Positions 1 through 6,195 of a stretch of DNA of 15,189 nucleotides are shown piece after piece. The translations under genes were made by a program, and so were the position numbers. The DNA comes from an uncultured Oscillospiraceae bacterium. Its GTDB lineage: Bacteria; Bacillota; Clostridia; Oscillospirales; Ruminococcaceae. The stretch is from contig CANNTZ010000062.1 of assembly GCA_947522735.1 (NCBI GenBank), positions 1 to 15,189 of the forward strand. The letters are read 5' to 3'. Below the pieces are notes generated by a model that saw only the letters and a program-made list of their open reading frames with translations, searched no databases and was not told the origin of the DNA. Each line of letters begins with the position of its first letter. Position 1 is the stretch's first letter.

Positions 1-346
1 GCCAGCGGGCGCTGCCCGCCTCCGCGGGAATAAGTTAACGAAACCGATAACGTAAGCGCCTTTGGCGCGAACCGCGGATATATCACCGGGCATTGCCCGG
101 CGCGGATATGCCAGCGGGCGCTGCCCGCCTCCGCGGGAATAAGTTAACGAAACCGATAACGTAAGCGCCTTTGGCGCGAACCGCGGATATATCACCGGGC
201 ATTGCCCGGCGCGGATATGCCAGCGGGCGCTGCCCGCCTCCGCGGGAATAAGTTAACGAAACCGATAACGTAAGCGCCTTTGGCGCGAACCGCGGCTATA
301 TCACCGGGCATTGCCCGGCGCGGCTATATCACCGGGCATTGCCCGG
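1..346. repeat. 109-bp hairpin-rich tandem repeat, three copies plus a partial fourth
   Basis: Copies begin at 1, 110 and 219, each exactly 109 bp; copies 1 and 2 look identical. Copy 3 differs by A-to-C changes at unit positions 78 and 106, and 328-346 repeats unit positions 82-100. Each unit contains three tight hairpins with 3-nt loops: GCGGGC/GCCCGC (unit 5-10/14-19), GCGCC/GGCGC (56-60/64-68) and CCGGGC/GCCCGG (86-91/95-100). The sequence TCCGCGG (21-27) can also pair with CCGCGGA (72-78), enclosing the middle hairpin. There is no convincing coding frame. The array lies directly downstream of tldD and continues off the left edge. It resembles REP/BIME-like intergenic repeats; its real extent and any genome-wide family cannot be judged here. 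Confidence 0.93.
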
Positions 347-369
347 TTGCCCGGTTGCCCGGCGCCCGG
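339..369. repeat. 8-bp microrepeat TTGCCCGG expanding from the hairpin repeat
   Basis: TTGCCCGG occurs three times head to tail at 339-346, 347-354 and 355-362, followed by a CGCCCGG variant at 363-369. The first copy is the right arm of the last CCGGGC/GCCCGG hairpin, so the octamer array appears to have grown from that arm by slippage. It ends immediately before the tldD stop codon (370-372 on the minus strand). Confidence 0.8.
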
Positions 370-1755
370 TCATCGGCCCCCCATGGTTACTTTGCAGCGG
401 ACAGCGGGGCCGCCCATGCCAACGGGCATCGGCTGCTTTTTGCCGCAGAAGCCGGCGCTGCTCCACTCAAGCTCATCGGATACCATGTCTACCGTCTTGA
501 GCATGTCAAAAGCAACGCCGGAAATGGTGGTGTCAAGCAAAGCACGGCCAAGCTTGCCGCGTTTGATCTCGTAGCCCATCGTGACGCCGAACATGAACTC
601 GCCGGTGGTGTCCGCCTGACCGTTTCCGGTGTTAATGAGATAGTAGCCGTCGTCTATGGAGGCGATCATGTCGGCAAGCCGGGAAGAGCCGGGATGAACG
701 GCGGTGTTGCGCATACGAATGAGCGGCTCGTCGGAGAAAAGCCACGCGCGCGCATTGCCGGCAGGCCCAACGCCGAAATGCTGCGCCGATTCGCGATTGT
801 TCATGTAGCCCACGAGAACGCCGTCGCGGATGAGCGGCGCGTCGGTGGCAATCGTCCCCTCGTCGTCGGCGTAGACGGGCAGGGGAGCCGCTTCGCCAAA
901 GGCGGTGTGCGCGAAATCGGTCATCGAGACAAGCTCAGACGCGACAGGCTTGCCGAGATTGTGCGCCGCAACGGAGCCCGCAAGCACGAGATCCGCCTCA
1001 ACAGTGTGACCGACAGCCTCGTGCGAGAGCATCCCGGAGAGCATCCCGGAGAGGATGCAGGTCTTTAGTCCCGCCTCGGGATATATGCCCTCGCGCTTGC
1101 GCATGAGCTGCTCATAGAGCGCATCGACCTTCGGGAACAGCGCGGAAACGCCGGAAAAATGCGAATCAAAGGAGCCGAAACCGCCAAAGGCCTTGGACAG
1201 CTCCACGGGCGCGCCCGCATCGGTCACGGCGGTCAAAATGACGTAGATATAGGAGCGCGGACTTGCCGAGAGCGCCGAGCAACCGTCGGAGGTGACGAGC
1301 TGCTTGTCCACGCGGTCGGAATAGGCGACAAGCGTGCGCCCGGCAAGCTCGGGATATTTTGCGGAGATGTAGCCGTCCAGCTCGCGCACGGCGTCGATGT
1401 ACAGCCTCTGCACGGGGTCGGAGTATTCGCGGGCGGTCAGATTCTCCGTGGCGGGAAGCGCGGGGAAGAGCGGCTTGCCGCGACCGGCGTGGGCGTCCAT
1501 GAACAAAGCATTCTGCGTCGCCGCGTCCAGCACCGAGCGAATGGAATCCGCATCCAGTGCAGCCGCGGACGAGAAGCCGCACACGCCGCCCTTGTATACG
1601 CGCGCGCTCACGCCGGAAACGTCGGAGCGATCGTTGGCGGCAAGGCTGCCGGCAACCATTACGACGCGCCGGGTGCGGTTGAGCTGCGCACGAAGCTCGG
1701 TGTGCGCCCCGGCTGAGAATAGCCGCTTATAAGCCGAGAGATTTTCTGCAAGCAC
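370..1755 (-). CDS. tldD: TldD-type metalloprotease (TldD/PmbA family)
   Basis: The 461-aa product matches the TldD/PmbA family over its full length. TldD proteins are zinc proteases that, with partner TldE, degrade unfolded peptides and mature some microcins and other modified peptides. The TldD signature is present: HEAVGH at residues 245-250 gives the two zinc histidines and catalytic glutamate, and C437 in the FCGK motif near the C-terminus is the expected third ligand. The family ending (PVGMGGPAVR...MGG) is intact, so the gene is complete although its stop abuts the repeat array. I chose GTG at 1755. The GTG at 1764, nine bases upstream, lies inside the ribosome binding site GAGGTGA. 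The gene is divergent from the sugar operon with its own candidate promoter. No tldE/pmbA partner is visible; it could lie left of the window. Confidence 0.93.
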   Translation of the reverse strand: MLAENLSAYKRLFSAGAHTELRAQLNRTRRVVMVAGSLAANDRSDVSGVSARVYKGGVCGFSSAAALDADSIRSVLDAATQNALFMDAHAGRGKPLFPALPATENLTAREYSDPVQRLYIDAVRELDGYISAKYPELAGRTLVAYSDRVDKQLVTSDGCSALSASPRSYIYVILTAVTDAGAPVELSKAFGGFGSFDSHFSGVSALFPKVDALYEQLMRKREGIYPEAGLKTCILSGMLSGMLSHEAVGHTVEADLVLAGSVAAHNLGKPVASELVSMTDFAHTAFGEAAPLPVYADDEGTIATDAPLIRDGVLVGYMNNRESAQHFGVGPAGNARAWLFSDEPLIRMRNTAVHPGSSRLADMIASIDDGYYLINTGNGQADTTGEFMFGVTMGYEIKRGKLGRALLDTTISGVAFDMLKTVDMVSDELEWSSAGFCGKKQPMPVGMGGPAVRCKVTMGGR

Positions 1756-1760
1756 TGAGA

Positions 1761-1767
1761 TCACCTC
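1761..1767 (-). promoter_or_regulatory. Ribosome binding site deciding the tldD start
   Basis: On the minus strand this reads GAGGTGA, part of the complement of the 16S 3' end (GGAGGTGATC). It contains the GTG at 1764, which therefore cannot be the start. The next in-frame GTG at 1755 sits 8 nt after the GAGG core. Confidence 0.75.
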
Positions 1768-1788
1768 GTTGAAGATATTCTGAAGCTA

Positions 1789-1817
1789 ATGATAGCAGGC
1801 AAAGGGCGGCAATTCAA
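1789..1817 (-). promoter_or_regulatory. Candidate sigma-A promoter for tldD
   Basis: On the minus strand, TTGAAT (1817-1812) is followed after 17 bp by TATCAT (1794-1789). The predicted start of transcription is near 1782, about 27 nt upstream of the GTG start. The spacing is ideal; the -35 matches 4 of 6 consensus positions. Confidence 0.5.
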
Positions 1818-1887
1818 CGCTTTTTTGTTAAATCCACTCCGAAAGCCGGATATTGACGCCACCGCCGCAAAAAGTTATAAAGTCCTA

Positions 1888-1916
1888 TTGCCTTTTGCAA
1901 AAAAATATAGTATCAT
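1888..1916 (+). promoter_or_regulatory. Candidate sigma-A promoter of the sugar isomerase-transporter operon
   Basis: TTGCCT (1888-1893) and TATCAT (1911-1916) are separated by 17 bp in an A/T-rich stretch. The likely transcription start is near 1923, leaving a leader of about 70 nt that contains the cre operator. Confidence 0.6.
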
Positions 1917-1948
1917 ATATAGGAACGGACGGATTTGGTCTGTAAGGG

Positions 1949-1962
1949 TGAAAACGTTTACA
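1949..1962 (+). promoter_or_regulatory. cre operator (CcpA/LacI-family site)
   Basis: TGAAAACGTTTACA matches the Gram-positive catabolite-responsive consensus TGWAANCGNTNWCA at every fixed position. It lies about 26 bp downstream of the inferred transcription start and ends 28 bp before the isomerase ATG, a typical roadblock position for CcpA repression. An outer TGTAA (1941-1945) also forms a dyad with TTACA (1958-1962). A pathway-specific LacI-type repressor could bind the same kind of site; no regulator gene is in the window. Confidence 0.8.
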
Positions 1963-1990
1963 ATTATTATTAAAAAGGAGCGATCATACT

Positions 1991-2905
1991 ATGAAGCTTG
2001 GTTTTGCGAGTGCCATATTGCCCGATCTCTCGTTTGAGGAAGTGTACAGCTTCGCAGCGGAGAACGGATTCAGGTGTGTGGAGACGATGTGCTGGCCCAA
2101 GGGCAAGGCGGAGCGCCGCTACGCCGGAGTCACCCACATCGACGTCGCCAACCTGACCGACGAGGAGGCGGAGCACTATAAAGCCTACGCCGCCGAAAAG
2201 GGCGTAGAGATCAGCGCCATTGCATATTATCCTAACACCCTCGATCCCGATCTTGAGGCGAGAAGCACCTATATCAGCCATATCAGGAGCTGTATAGCCG
2301 CGGCGAAAAAGCTTGGGCTGCACAACGTCAACACCTTTATCGGACGAGATCAGAGCAAGTCCGTCTCCGCGAATATGACGGAGTTTAAGAGGGTATGGCC
2401 GGATATAATCAAATTCGCCGAGGACAATGACGTGAGGATCGGCATAGAGAACTGCCCGATGCTGTTCACCGAGGACGAGTGGCCGGGCGGCAAGAATCTC
2501 GCCATCTCACCGAAGATCTGGCGTGAGATGTTCTCCGTGATAGACAGCAAATATTTTGGCCTGAATCTCGACCCGTCGCACATGTATTGGATGCAGATGG
2601 ACTACATCAAGCCGATATATGAGTTCCGCGACAGGATATTCCACGTTCACCTCAAGGACATCAAGCTCTATAAGGACAGGCTGGACGACGTAGGCACCCT
2701 TGCCTCTCCGCTTGAATATATGGCTCCGAAGATTCCGGGCCTCGGCGATATCGACTGGGGCGCATACATCTCCGCGCTTTACGATATCGGCTACGACGGC
2801 AGCGTTGTGCTCGAAATAGAGGACAAGGCGTTTGAAAACAGCCTTGAGGACAGAAAATATTCCATCCTACAGGCTAAAAAGCACGTTGAGCAGTTCCTGT
2901 TCTGA
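1991..2905 (+). CDS. Sugar phosphate isomerase/epimerase-like TIM-barrel protein
   Basis: The 304-aa product belongs to the xylose isomerase-like TIM-barrel (AP endonuclease 2) superfamily, which includes epimerases, isomerases and inosose dehydratases acting on sugars or polyols with a divalent metal. Predicted metal and acid/base residues sit where the family has them: E153 (GIEN), D194 and H197 (LNLDPSH), H218/H220 (HVHLKD) and E275 (VVLEIED). The N-terminal MKLGFAS beta-strand start is typical and the length is normal. Start choice is supported by AAGGAG at 1975-1980, 10 nt before the ATG. It is the first gene of an operon under a cre site, 84 bp ahead of an MFS sugar transporter, so a role in catabolism of an imported sugar or cyclitol is likely. 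The exact substrate cannot be assigned. Confidence 0.9.
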   Translation: MKLGFASAILPDLSFEEVYSFAAENGFRCVETMCWPKGKAERRYAGVTHIDVANLTDEEAEHYKAYAAEKGVEISAIAYYPNTLDPDLEARSTYISHIRSCIAAAKKLGLHNVNTFIGRDQSKSVSANMTEFKRVWPDIIKFAEDNDVRIGIENCPMLFTEDEWPGGKNLAISPKIWREMFSVIDSKYFGLNLDPSHMYWMQMDYIKPIYEFRDRIFHVHLKDIKLYKDRLDDVGTLASPLEYMAPKIPGLGDIDWGAYISALYDIGYDGSVVLEIEDKAFENSLEDRKYSILQAKKHVEQFLF

Positions 2906-2922
2906 TAAGTGGGCTGTTCTTT

Positions 2923-2954
2923 CGGCTCCTTCTCTGTTTTTCGGGAGGGAGCCG
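2923..2954 (+). other. Strong intra-operon hairpin without a U-tract
   Basis: Arms 2923-2934 and 2943-2954 pair over 12 bp (with two G-U pairs) around an 8-nt loop that is mostly T. The sequence after the stem is TATACTATGC, not a T run, so it is not a classical intrinsic terminator. It may stabilise or process the isomerase mRNA end, or weaken readthrough into the transporter gene. Confidence 0.6.
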
Positions 2955-2989
2955 TATACTATGCGGAAAAAATGCGGTAAGGAGATATT

Positions 2990-4285
2990 ATGAGCGAGCT
3001 TAAACTGAATTACAAACGCACGGTGCTGCTCGGCTTCGCGTTCATGTCCATCTGCGCGTTCTGGCAGCTATACGACAGCATAATCCCGCTTATCCTCAAA
3101 AACAGCTTCGGCGTCGGAGATACCATGTCCGGAGTTGTGATGGCAATGGACAACGTCTTTGCGCTGGTGCTGCTGCCGGTGTTCGGCGCGCTATCCGACA
3201 AGACGAGGACGCCGCTCGGCAAGCGCCTGCCGTTCATCATCACAGGCACCGCGCTGGCAGTGGTGGCGATGCTGTTTATGCCCTACGGCGATAATCGCGG
3301 CAGCTTCAGGATGTTTATCATTGCGCTGTTCGTTACGCTGTTTGCGATGAGCGTCTACCGCTCCCCGGCGGTCGCGCTTATGCCGGACATCACGCCGAAG
3401 CCGCTGCGCTCAAAGGCTAACGCGATAATCAACCTGATGGGCGCGATAGGCGGCGTAATCTCGCTGGGACTCATCGCCGTGCTCATCAAAAAGGGTGGAA
3501 AACCGGACTATCAGCCGTTGTTTGCGATAATTGCAGGCGTCATGGCGGTGTCGGTCGTCATCGTCTCGCTAAGCATCAGGGAAAACAAGCTGGTGCGCGA
3601 GATGGAGCTGACCGGCGGCTACGGAGAGCCGGAGCCGAAGGCCGCGAAGAAGGGCCAAAAGAGCAAGCTTCCGCCGGACGTGCTGCGCAGCCTGATATTC
3701 ATCCTGATGTCGGTGTTTTTCTGGTATATGGGCTATAACGCCGTGAGCACGGCCTTTTCAAAGTACGCGCAGCAGGTGCTGGGGCTGGGCGGCGGCGGCT
3801 TTGCGCTGAGCATGATGGTCGCAACGATAGCGGCGGTGCTGACCTATATTCCGGCGGGACTGGTCGCGACGAGGATCGGGCGCAAAAAAACGATAATCAT
3901 CGGAGTGGTGCTGCTCTCGGCGGCGTTCGGATCGGCGTTCTTCTTTACCTCCTACACTCCGTTCATCAACGTCCTGCTCGGCATCGCCGGAATCGGCTGG
4001 GCGGCCATCAACGTCAATTCCTACCCGATGGTCGTCGAGATGGCGAAGGGAGACGACGTCGGACGCTACACGGGCTATTATTACACCTTCTCGATGGCGG
4101 CGCAGATACTCACGCCGGTGCTCTCCGGCGCGCTGCTTGAGCACGTCGGCTATCGCACGCTGTTCCCCTATGCCGTGACCTTCTGCCTGCTTGCGCTGCT
4201 TACCATGGCGTTCGTCAGGCACGGCGACAGCAAGCCGCAGCCTGCAAAGAGCAAGCTGGAAATGCTTGATGTGGATGCGGACTGA
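2990..4285 (+). CDS. MFS sugar transporter, SLC45/GPH-like
   Basis: The 431-aa polytopic membrane protein has about 12 predicted transmembrane stretches, with a charged central loop near residues 205-228 (rich in E, K and P) between the two six-helix halves. Loop 2-3 carries the MFS-type motif G-A-L-SDKTRTPLGKRLP (66-81). The stretch YRSPAVALMPDITP followed by RSKANAI (123-146) is characteristic of the SLC45/sucrose transporter and glycoside-pentoside-hexuronide symporter group. It probably imports a glycoside or other sugar by cation symport across the cytoplasmic membrane. The ATG has a good AAGGAG site 6 nt upstream. It follows the isomerase in the same orientation and likely shares its cre-controlled transcript. 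The substrate is unknown. The C-terminal tail is hydrophilic and ends in an acidic stretch. Confidence 0.9.
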   Translation: MSELKLNYKRTVLLGFAFMSICAFWQLYDSIIPLILKNSFGVGDTMSGVVMAMDNVFALVLLPVFGALSDKTRTPLGKRLPFIITGTALAVVAMLFMPYGDNRGSFRMFIIALFVTLFAMSVYRSPAVALMPDITPKPLRSKANAIINLMGAIGGVISLGLIAVLIKKGGKPDYQPLFAIIAGVMAVSVVIVSLSIRENKLVREMELTGGYGEPEPKAAKKGQKSKLPPDVLRSLIFILMSVFFWYMGYNAVSTAFSKYAQQVLGLGGGGFALSMMVATIAAVLTYIPAGLVATRIGRKKTIIIGVVLLSAAFGSAFFFTSYTPFINVLLGIAGIGWAAINVNSYPMVVEMAKGDDVGRYTGYYYTFSMAAQILTPVLSGALLEHVGYRTLFPYAVTFCLLALLTMAFVRHGDSKPQPAKSKLEMLDVDAD

Positions 4286-4295
4286 GGAGACAGGC

Positions 4296-4794
4296 ATGCG
4301 CTTTGAGGCGGAGTCCGCTCTAATGCGGGACGCCGAAGGGCTTATCATTAAGGAGGGCGCCCGGGCTGCGCGCTCGATATCGCGCGGCTTATGCGGCGGA
4401 CTTGTCGTGCCGGGCTGGCAGACCGTCAACGTGAACGGCGTCCCGCAAGAGGACGTCTTGTCGATAATCCTGTCGGCGGCGCTGATGCTTTTGCTGGGAC
4501 TGCAAAAAAATTACGGCAAGCGCGGCTGCTGCGGTACGGCTTTCGCATACGCTATCAGCCCCGGCGGACGGAGCGATTGTATTCCTTGCGCCGCTTGAGG
4601 ACATCGAGAGTGCGGATTACGACGAAGAGCTTGGCAGGTTGACGCTTTTCGGCAAATTTTCGACGGATGAATACGACGCCGGATAGGCGGAGCGCACCGT
4701 CAGCCCGAAGCGGGAGCAGAAGCTGCCGGTGCTCTGCGATTATTTCACGCCGGGGCTTAGCTCGATACTGCCGGGAATAAAGGGCGAAAAATGA
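4296..4794 (+). pseudogene. Decayed gene of unknown function (frameshift plus in-frame TAG)
   Basis: An ATG at 4296 follows GAGGAG that overlaps the transporter stop, as for a translationally coupled gene. The frame runs with normal-looking codons to a run of seven A at 4504-4510. Removing one A continues into the +1 frame, which is coding-like (for example GAIVFLAPLEDIESADYDEE) until TAG at 4684. The same frame then continues (LPVLCDYFTPGLSSILPG) to TGA at 4792-4794. The repaired product would be about 166 aa. I do not recognise the family. Features seen are a hydrophobic segment near codons 55-70 and a mixed-charge C-terminal half. The two independent lesions argue for decay rather than a single sequencing error. 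It sits between the transporter and the phosphodiesterase and probably once belonged to that operon. Confidence 0.65.
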
Positions 4795-4807
4795 TATTGG
4801 AGACGAT

Positions 4808-5629
4808 ATGATGGTTGTTTTGTGTATAATTGCCGGGGCGCTTCTGGTTATATTCGCAGCGCTCGCGTTTTTTGTCAAGCCAAACGGCCGGCGCAACGTA
4901 TCCAGTTTCCGCGGGAGGGAGTTCGCCCACCGCGGACTATGGAGCCGCGTGCCGGAGGATGGCCGTCCGGAAAATTCGATGGCGGCGTTCCGGGAGGCGG
5001 CTCGACGCGGGATCGGTGTGGAGCTTGACATCCAGCTCACCCGGGATAAGAGGGTGGTGGTGTTCCACGACGCCGGGCTGAAGCGTGTCTGCGGCGCAGA
5101 CCTGCTGCTGCGCGACGTCGATTTCGACGGGCTTGCGGAGTATCCGCTGCCAAACGGCGAGAGGATACCGCTGTTTACCGACGTTTTGGAGGCGCTGAAC
5201 GGCGTGCCGGTTGTGTGCGAGATAAAGACGGGGAGCAGCTTCGCCGACGTAGAATGCTGCGAGCTTGCTGCGGAGACGATACGCTCCTACAAGGGCGATA
5301 TCTGCGTCGAATCGTTCAACCCGATTATCGTCAAGTGGTTCCGAAGGAACTGCCCGGAGCTTATCCGCGGCCAGCTATCCAGCAGCTTTAAGCCCGGAGA
5401 CGACGGACTGAGCGCGCTTCAGGCGTTGGCGATGGGCAATCTGTTCGTGAACGCGCTCGGGCGTCCGGACTTTATCGCCTATAACTTCACCGTCGATACC
5501 CTCGGGTTCAGGCTCTGCCGCGCGCTGTGGAAGCCGTTCTGCATCGCGTGGACCGCGCGTGGAGACGAGCAGCGCGCCGATGCGAAAAAGCGCTACGGAA
5601 CGGTCATATACGAGGAGCAGCCCGTCTGA
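4808..5629 (+). CDS. Membrane-anchored glycerophosphodiester phosphodiesterase
   Basis: The 273-aa GDPD-family enzyme hydrolyses glycerophosphodiesters to glycerol-3-phosphate and an alcohol. An N-terminal hydrophobic helix (residues 3-22) without a clear cleavage site suggests a membrane anchor. The GDPD signature is complete: H41-R42 (AHRG), E55-N56, E72 and D74 (ELDIQL) for metal, H87-D88 (FHDAG) for acid/base catalysis, and E138/K140 (CEIK). The later ESFNP motif (168-172) is also typical. Possible substrates are deacylated phospholipids or teichoic acid fragments. GGAG lies a few bases before the ATG at 4808; a second ATG follows directly. It comes after the decayed gene in the same direction and may be cotranscribed with the sugar operon. 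A GC-rich hairpin follows at 5656. Confidence 0.93.
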   Translation: MMVVLCIIAGALLVIFAALAFFVKPNGRRNVSSFRGREFAHRGLWSRVPEDGRPENSMAAFREAARRGIGVELDIQLTRDKRVVVFHDAGLKRVCGADLLLRDVDFDGLAEYPLPNGERIPLFTDVLEALNGVPVVCEIKTGSSFADVECCELAAETIRSYKGDICVESFNPIIVKWFRRNCPELIRGQLSSSFKPGDDGLSALQALAMGNLFVNALGRPDFIAYNFTVDTLGFRLCRALWKPFCIAWTARGDEQRADAKKRYGTVIYEEQPV

Positions 5630-5655
5630 CGGACTGAGGCTACATGAGATAAGGC

Positions 5656-5690
5656 GCGCCGCCGGATATGCCCGAGAGGCCCGGCGGCGC
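5656..5690 (+). terminator. GC-rich hairpin, possible weak terminator
   Basis: GCGCCGCCGG (5656-5665) pairs perfectly with CCGGCGGCGC (5681-5690), with a small inner GCC/GGC stem in the loop. Only a short CTTTGT follows, so termination is plausible but not of the canonical U-rich kind. Between here and the next promoter (5700-5747) the DNA is A/T-rich and carries no gene. Confidence 0.5.
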
Positions 5691-5747
5691 CGGCTTTGTC
5701 CGGGAAATAAATAATTGCAAAAAGGTTAAAAAAATTACAAATTAATG

Positions 5748-5776
5748 TTGACAGAGTGTTTCGGTTGTGATATAAT
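5748..5776 (+). promoter_or_regulatory. Consensus sigma-A promoter with extended -10
   Basis: TTGACA (5748-5753) and TATAAT (5771-5776) match consensus perfectly with a 17-bp spacer. TG at 5768-5769 gives an extended -10. The A/T-rich DNA at 5705-5745 could act as an UP element. Transcription should start near 5783. This is the strongest promoter in the window and it precedes the small ORF, the terminator and the ABC cassette. Confidence 0.92.
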
Positions 5777-5829
5777 GTGAGGGCTGTAGCACGATAGCAC
5801 AAAGAAATTTGAGAGAAAGTGGGGTGAAT

Positions 5830-6000
5830 ATGATGGCAATGAAATTCAGTAGACTTATCTTAGCATGCGCCGAGGGATTGGTGCGCTCTGATTTGGCAAA
5901 GGTGCGCGTTGACAGCAATGGCAGTGCGTATAAAAATATGGTTTGCCGTCATGTTGGCTTCACATTGGAGACGAACGTTGGATTAGCTGCGACAGTATAG
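5830..6000 (+). CDS. Small ORF, 56 codons, possible leader peptide or small protein
   Basis: ATG at 5830 is preceded closely by AGTGGGGTGA, a fair ribosome binding site. The ORF ends with TAG at 5998-6000, only 20 bp before an intrinsic terminator. The predicted product starts MMAMKFSRLILACAEGLVRS and has no motif I recognise; it has two cysteines (C16 and C42) and no clear membrane helix. Base composition is more A/T-rich than the flanking genes. With the consensus promoter upstream and the terminator downstream, three readings are possible: a free-standing small protein, a leader peptide controlling readthrough into the ABC genes (as described for the bmrB leader of B. subtilis bmrCD), or a non-coding RNA of about 270 nt whose ORF is accidental. 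The sequence does not decide between them. Confidence 0.4.
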   Translation: MMAMKFSRLILACAEGLVRSDLAKVRVDSNGSAYKNMVCRHVGFTLETNVGLAATV

Positions 6001-6020
6001 TTGCGCAAACACGTCGGTAT

Positions 6021-6053
6021 CCCGGTGATCGCTCGGACGGTCGCCGGGTTTTT
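6021..6053 (+). terminator. Intrinsic terminator ahead of the ABC cassette
   Basis: Arms 6021-6031 and 6038-6048 pair over 11 bp, with two G-U pairs, around a 6-nt loop. They are followed directly by TTTTTATTAT. It is positioned between the consensus promoter and the first ABC gene, so it either ends a short transcript or acts as an attenuator. Confidence 0.85.
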
Positions 6054-6071
6054 ATTATACCAAAAACATTA

Positions 6072-6099
6072 TTGGACGGCGATGGGTGGGGCCGTCCAA
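6072..6099 (+). other. Perfect 9-bp hairpin in the leader before the ABC cassette
   Basis: TTGGACGGC (6072-6080) pairs perfectly with GCCGTCCAA (6091-6099) around a G-rich 10-nt loop. No T run follows. It lies in a 142-bp gene-free interval (6054-6195) that also holds a GGAGG at 6106-6110 followed by no useful ORF, and a small TCCCG/CGGGA dyad at 6150-6161. No second promoter is evident in the interval, so the ABC genes may depend on readthrough of the upstream terminator. Function unknown. Confidence 0.55.
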
Positions 6100-6195
6100 G
6101 GATAACGGAGGATACGGCAAAGGTGTGTTGAGCTTGCTTGAAGGTTAATTCCCGAACGGGAGATATTTGCAGACGAAAGGAAGGTTTTAACTCAG

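Noticed and set aside
1..346. CRISPR array
   Set aside because: The unit is 109 bp with no variable spacers between copies; the copies are directly adjacent tandem repeats.
1027..1060. 12-bp tandem duplication inside tldD just before the zinc motif as an insertion
   Set aside because: The spacing from the preceding strand to HEAVGH equals the usual family spacing, so the repeated LSGM codons are not an insertion.
280..1068. A 262-codon plus-strand open frame starting inside the repeats
   Set aside because: It is antisense to tldD, begins in non-coding repeat sequence and has no recognisable motif.
4684..4686. TAG recoding (read-through or stop reassignment)
   Set aside because: It is an isolated TAG in a gene that also carries a frameshift. 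TAG also ends the small ORF at 5998 and dapA at 13554, so TAG is used as a normal stop.
5783..6053. T-box, SRP RNA, 6S RNA or a known riboswitch in the leader
   Set aside because: I found no T-box AGGGTGGAACCGCG-type element, no SRP S-domain core and no aptamer motif that I recognise. Only the ORF and terminator are supported.
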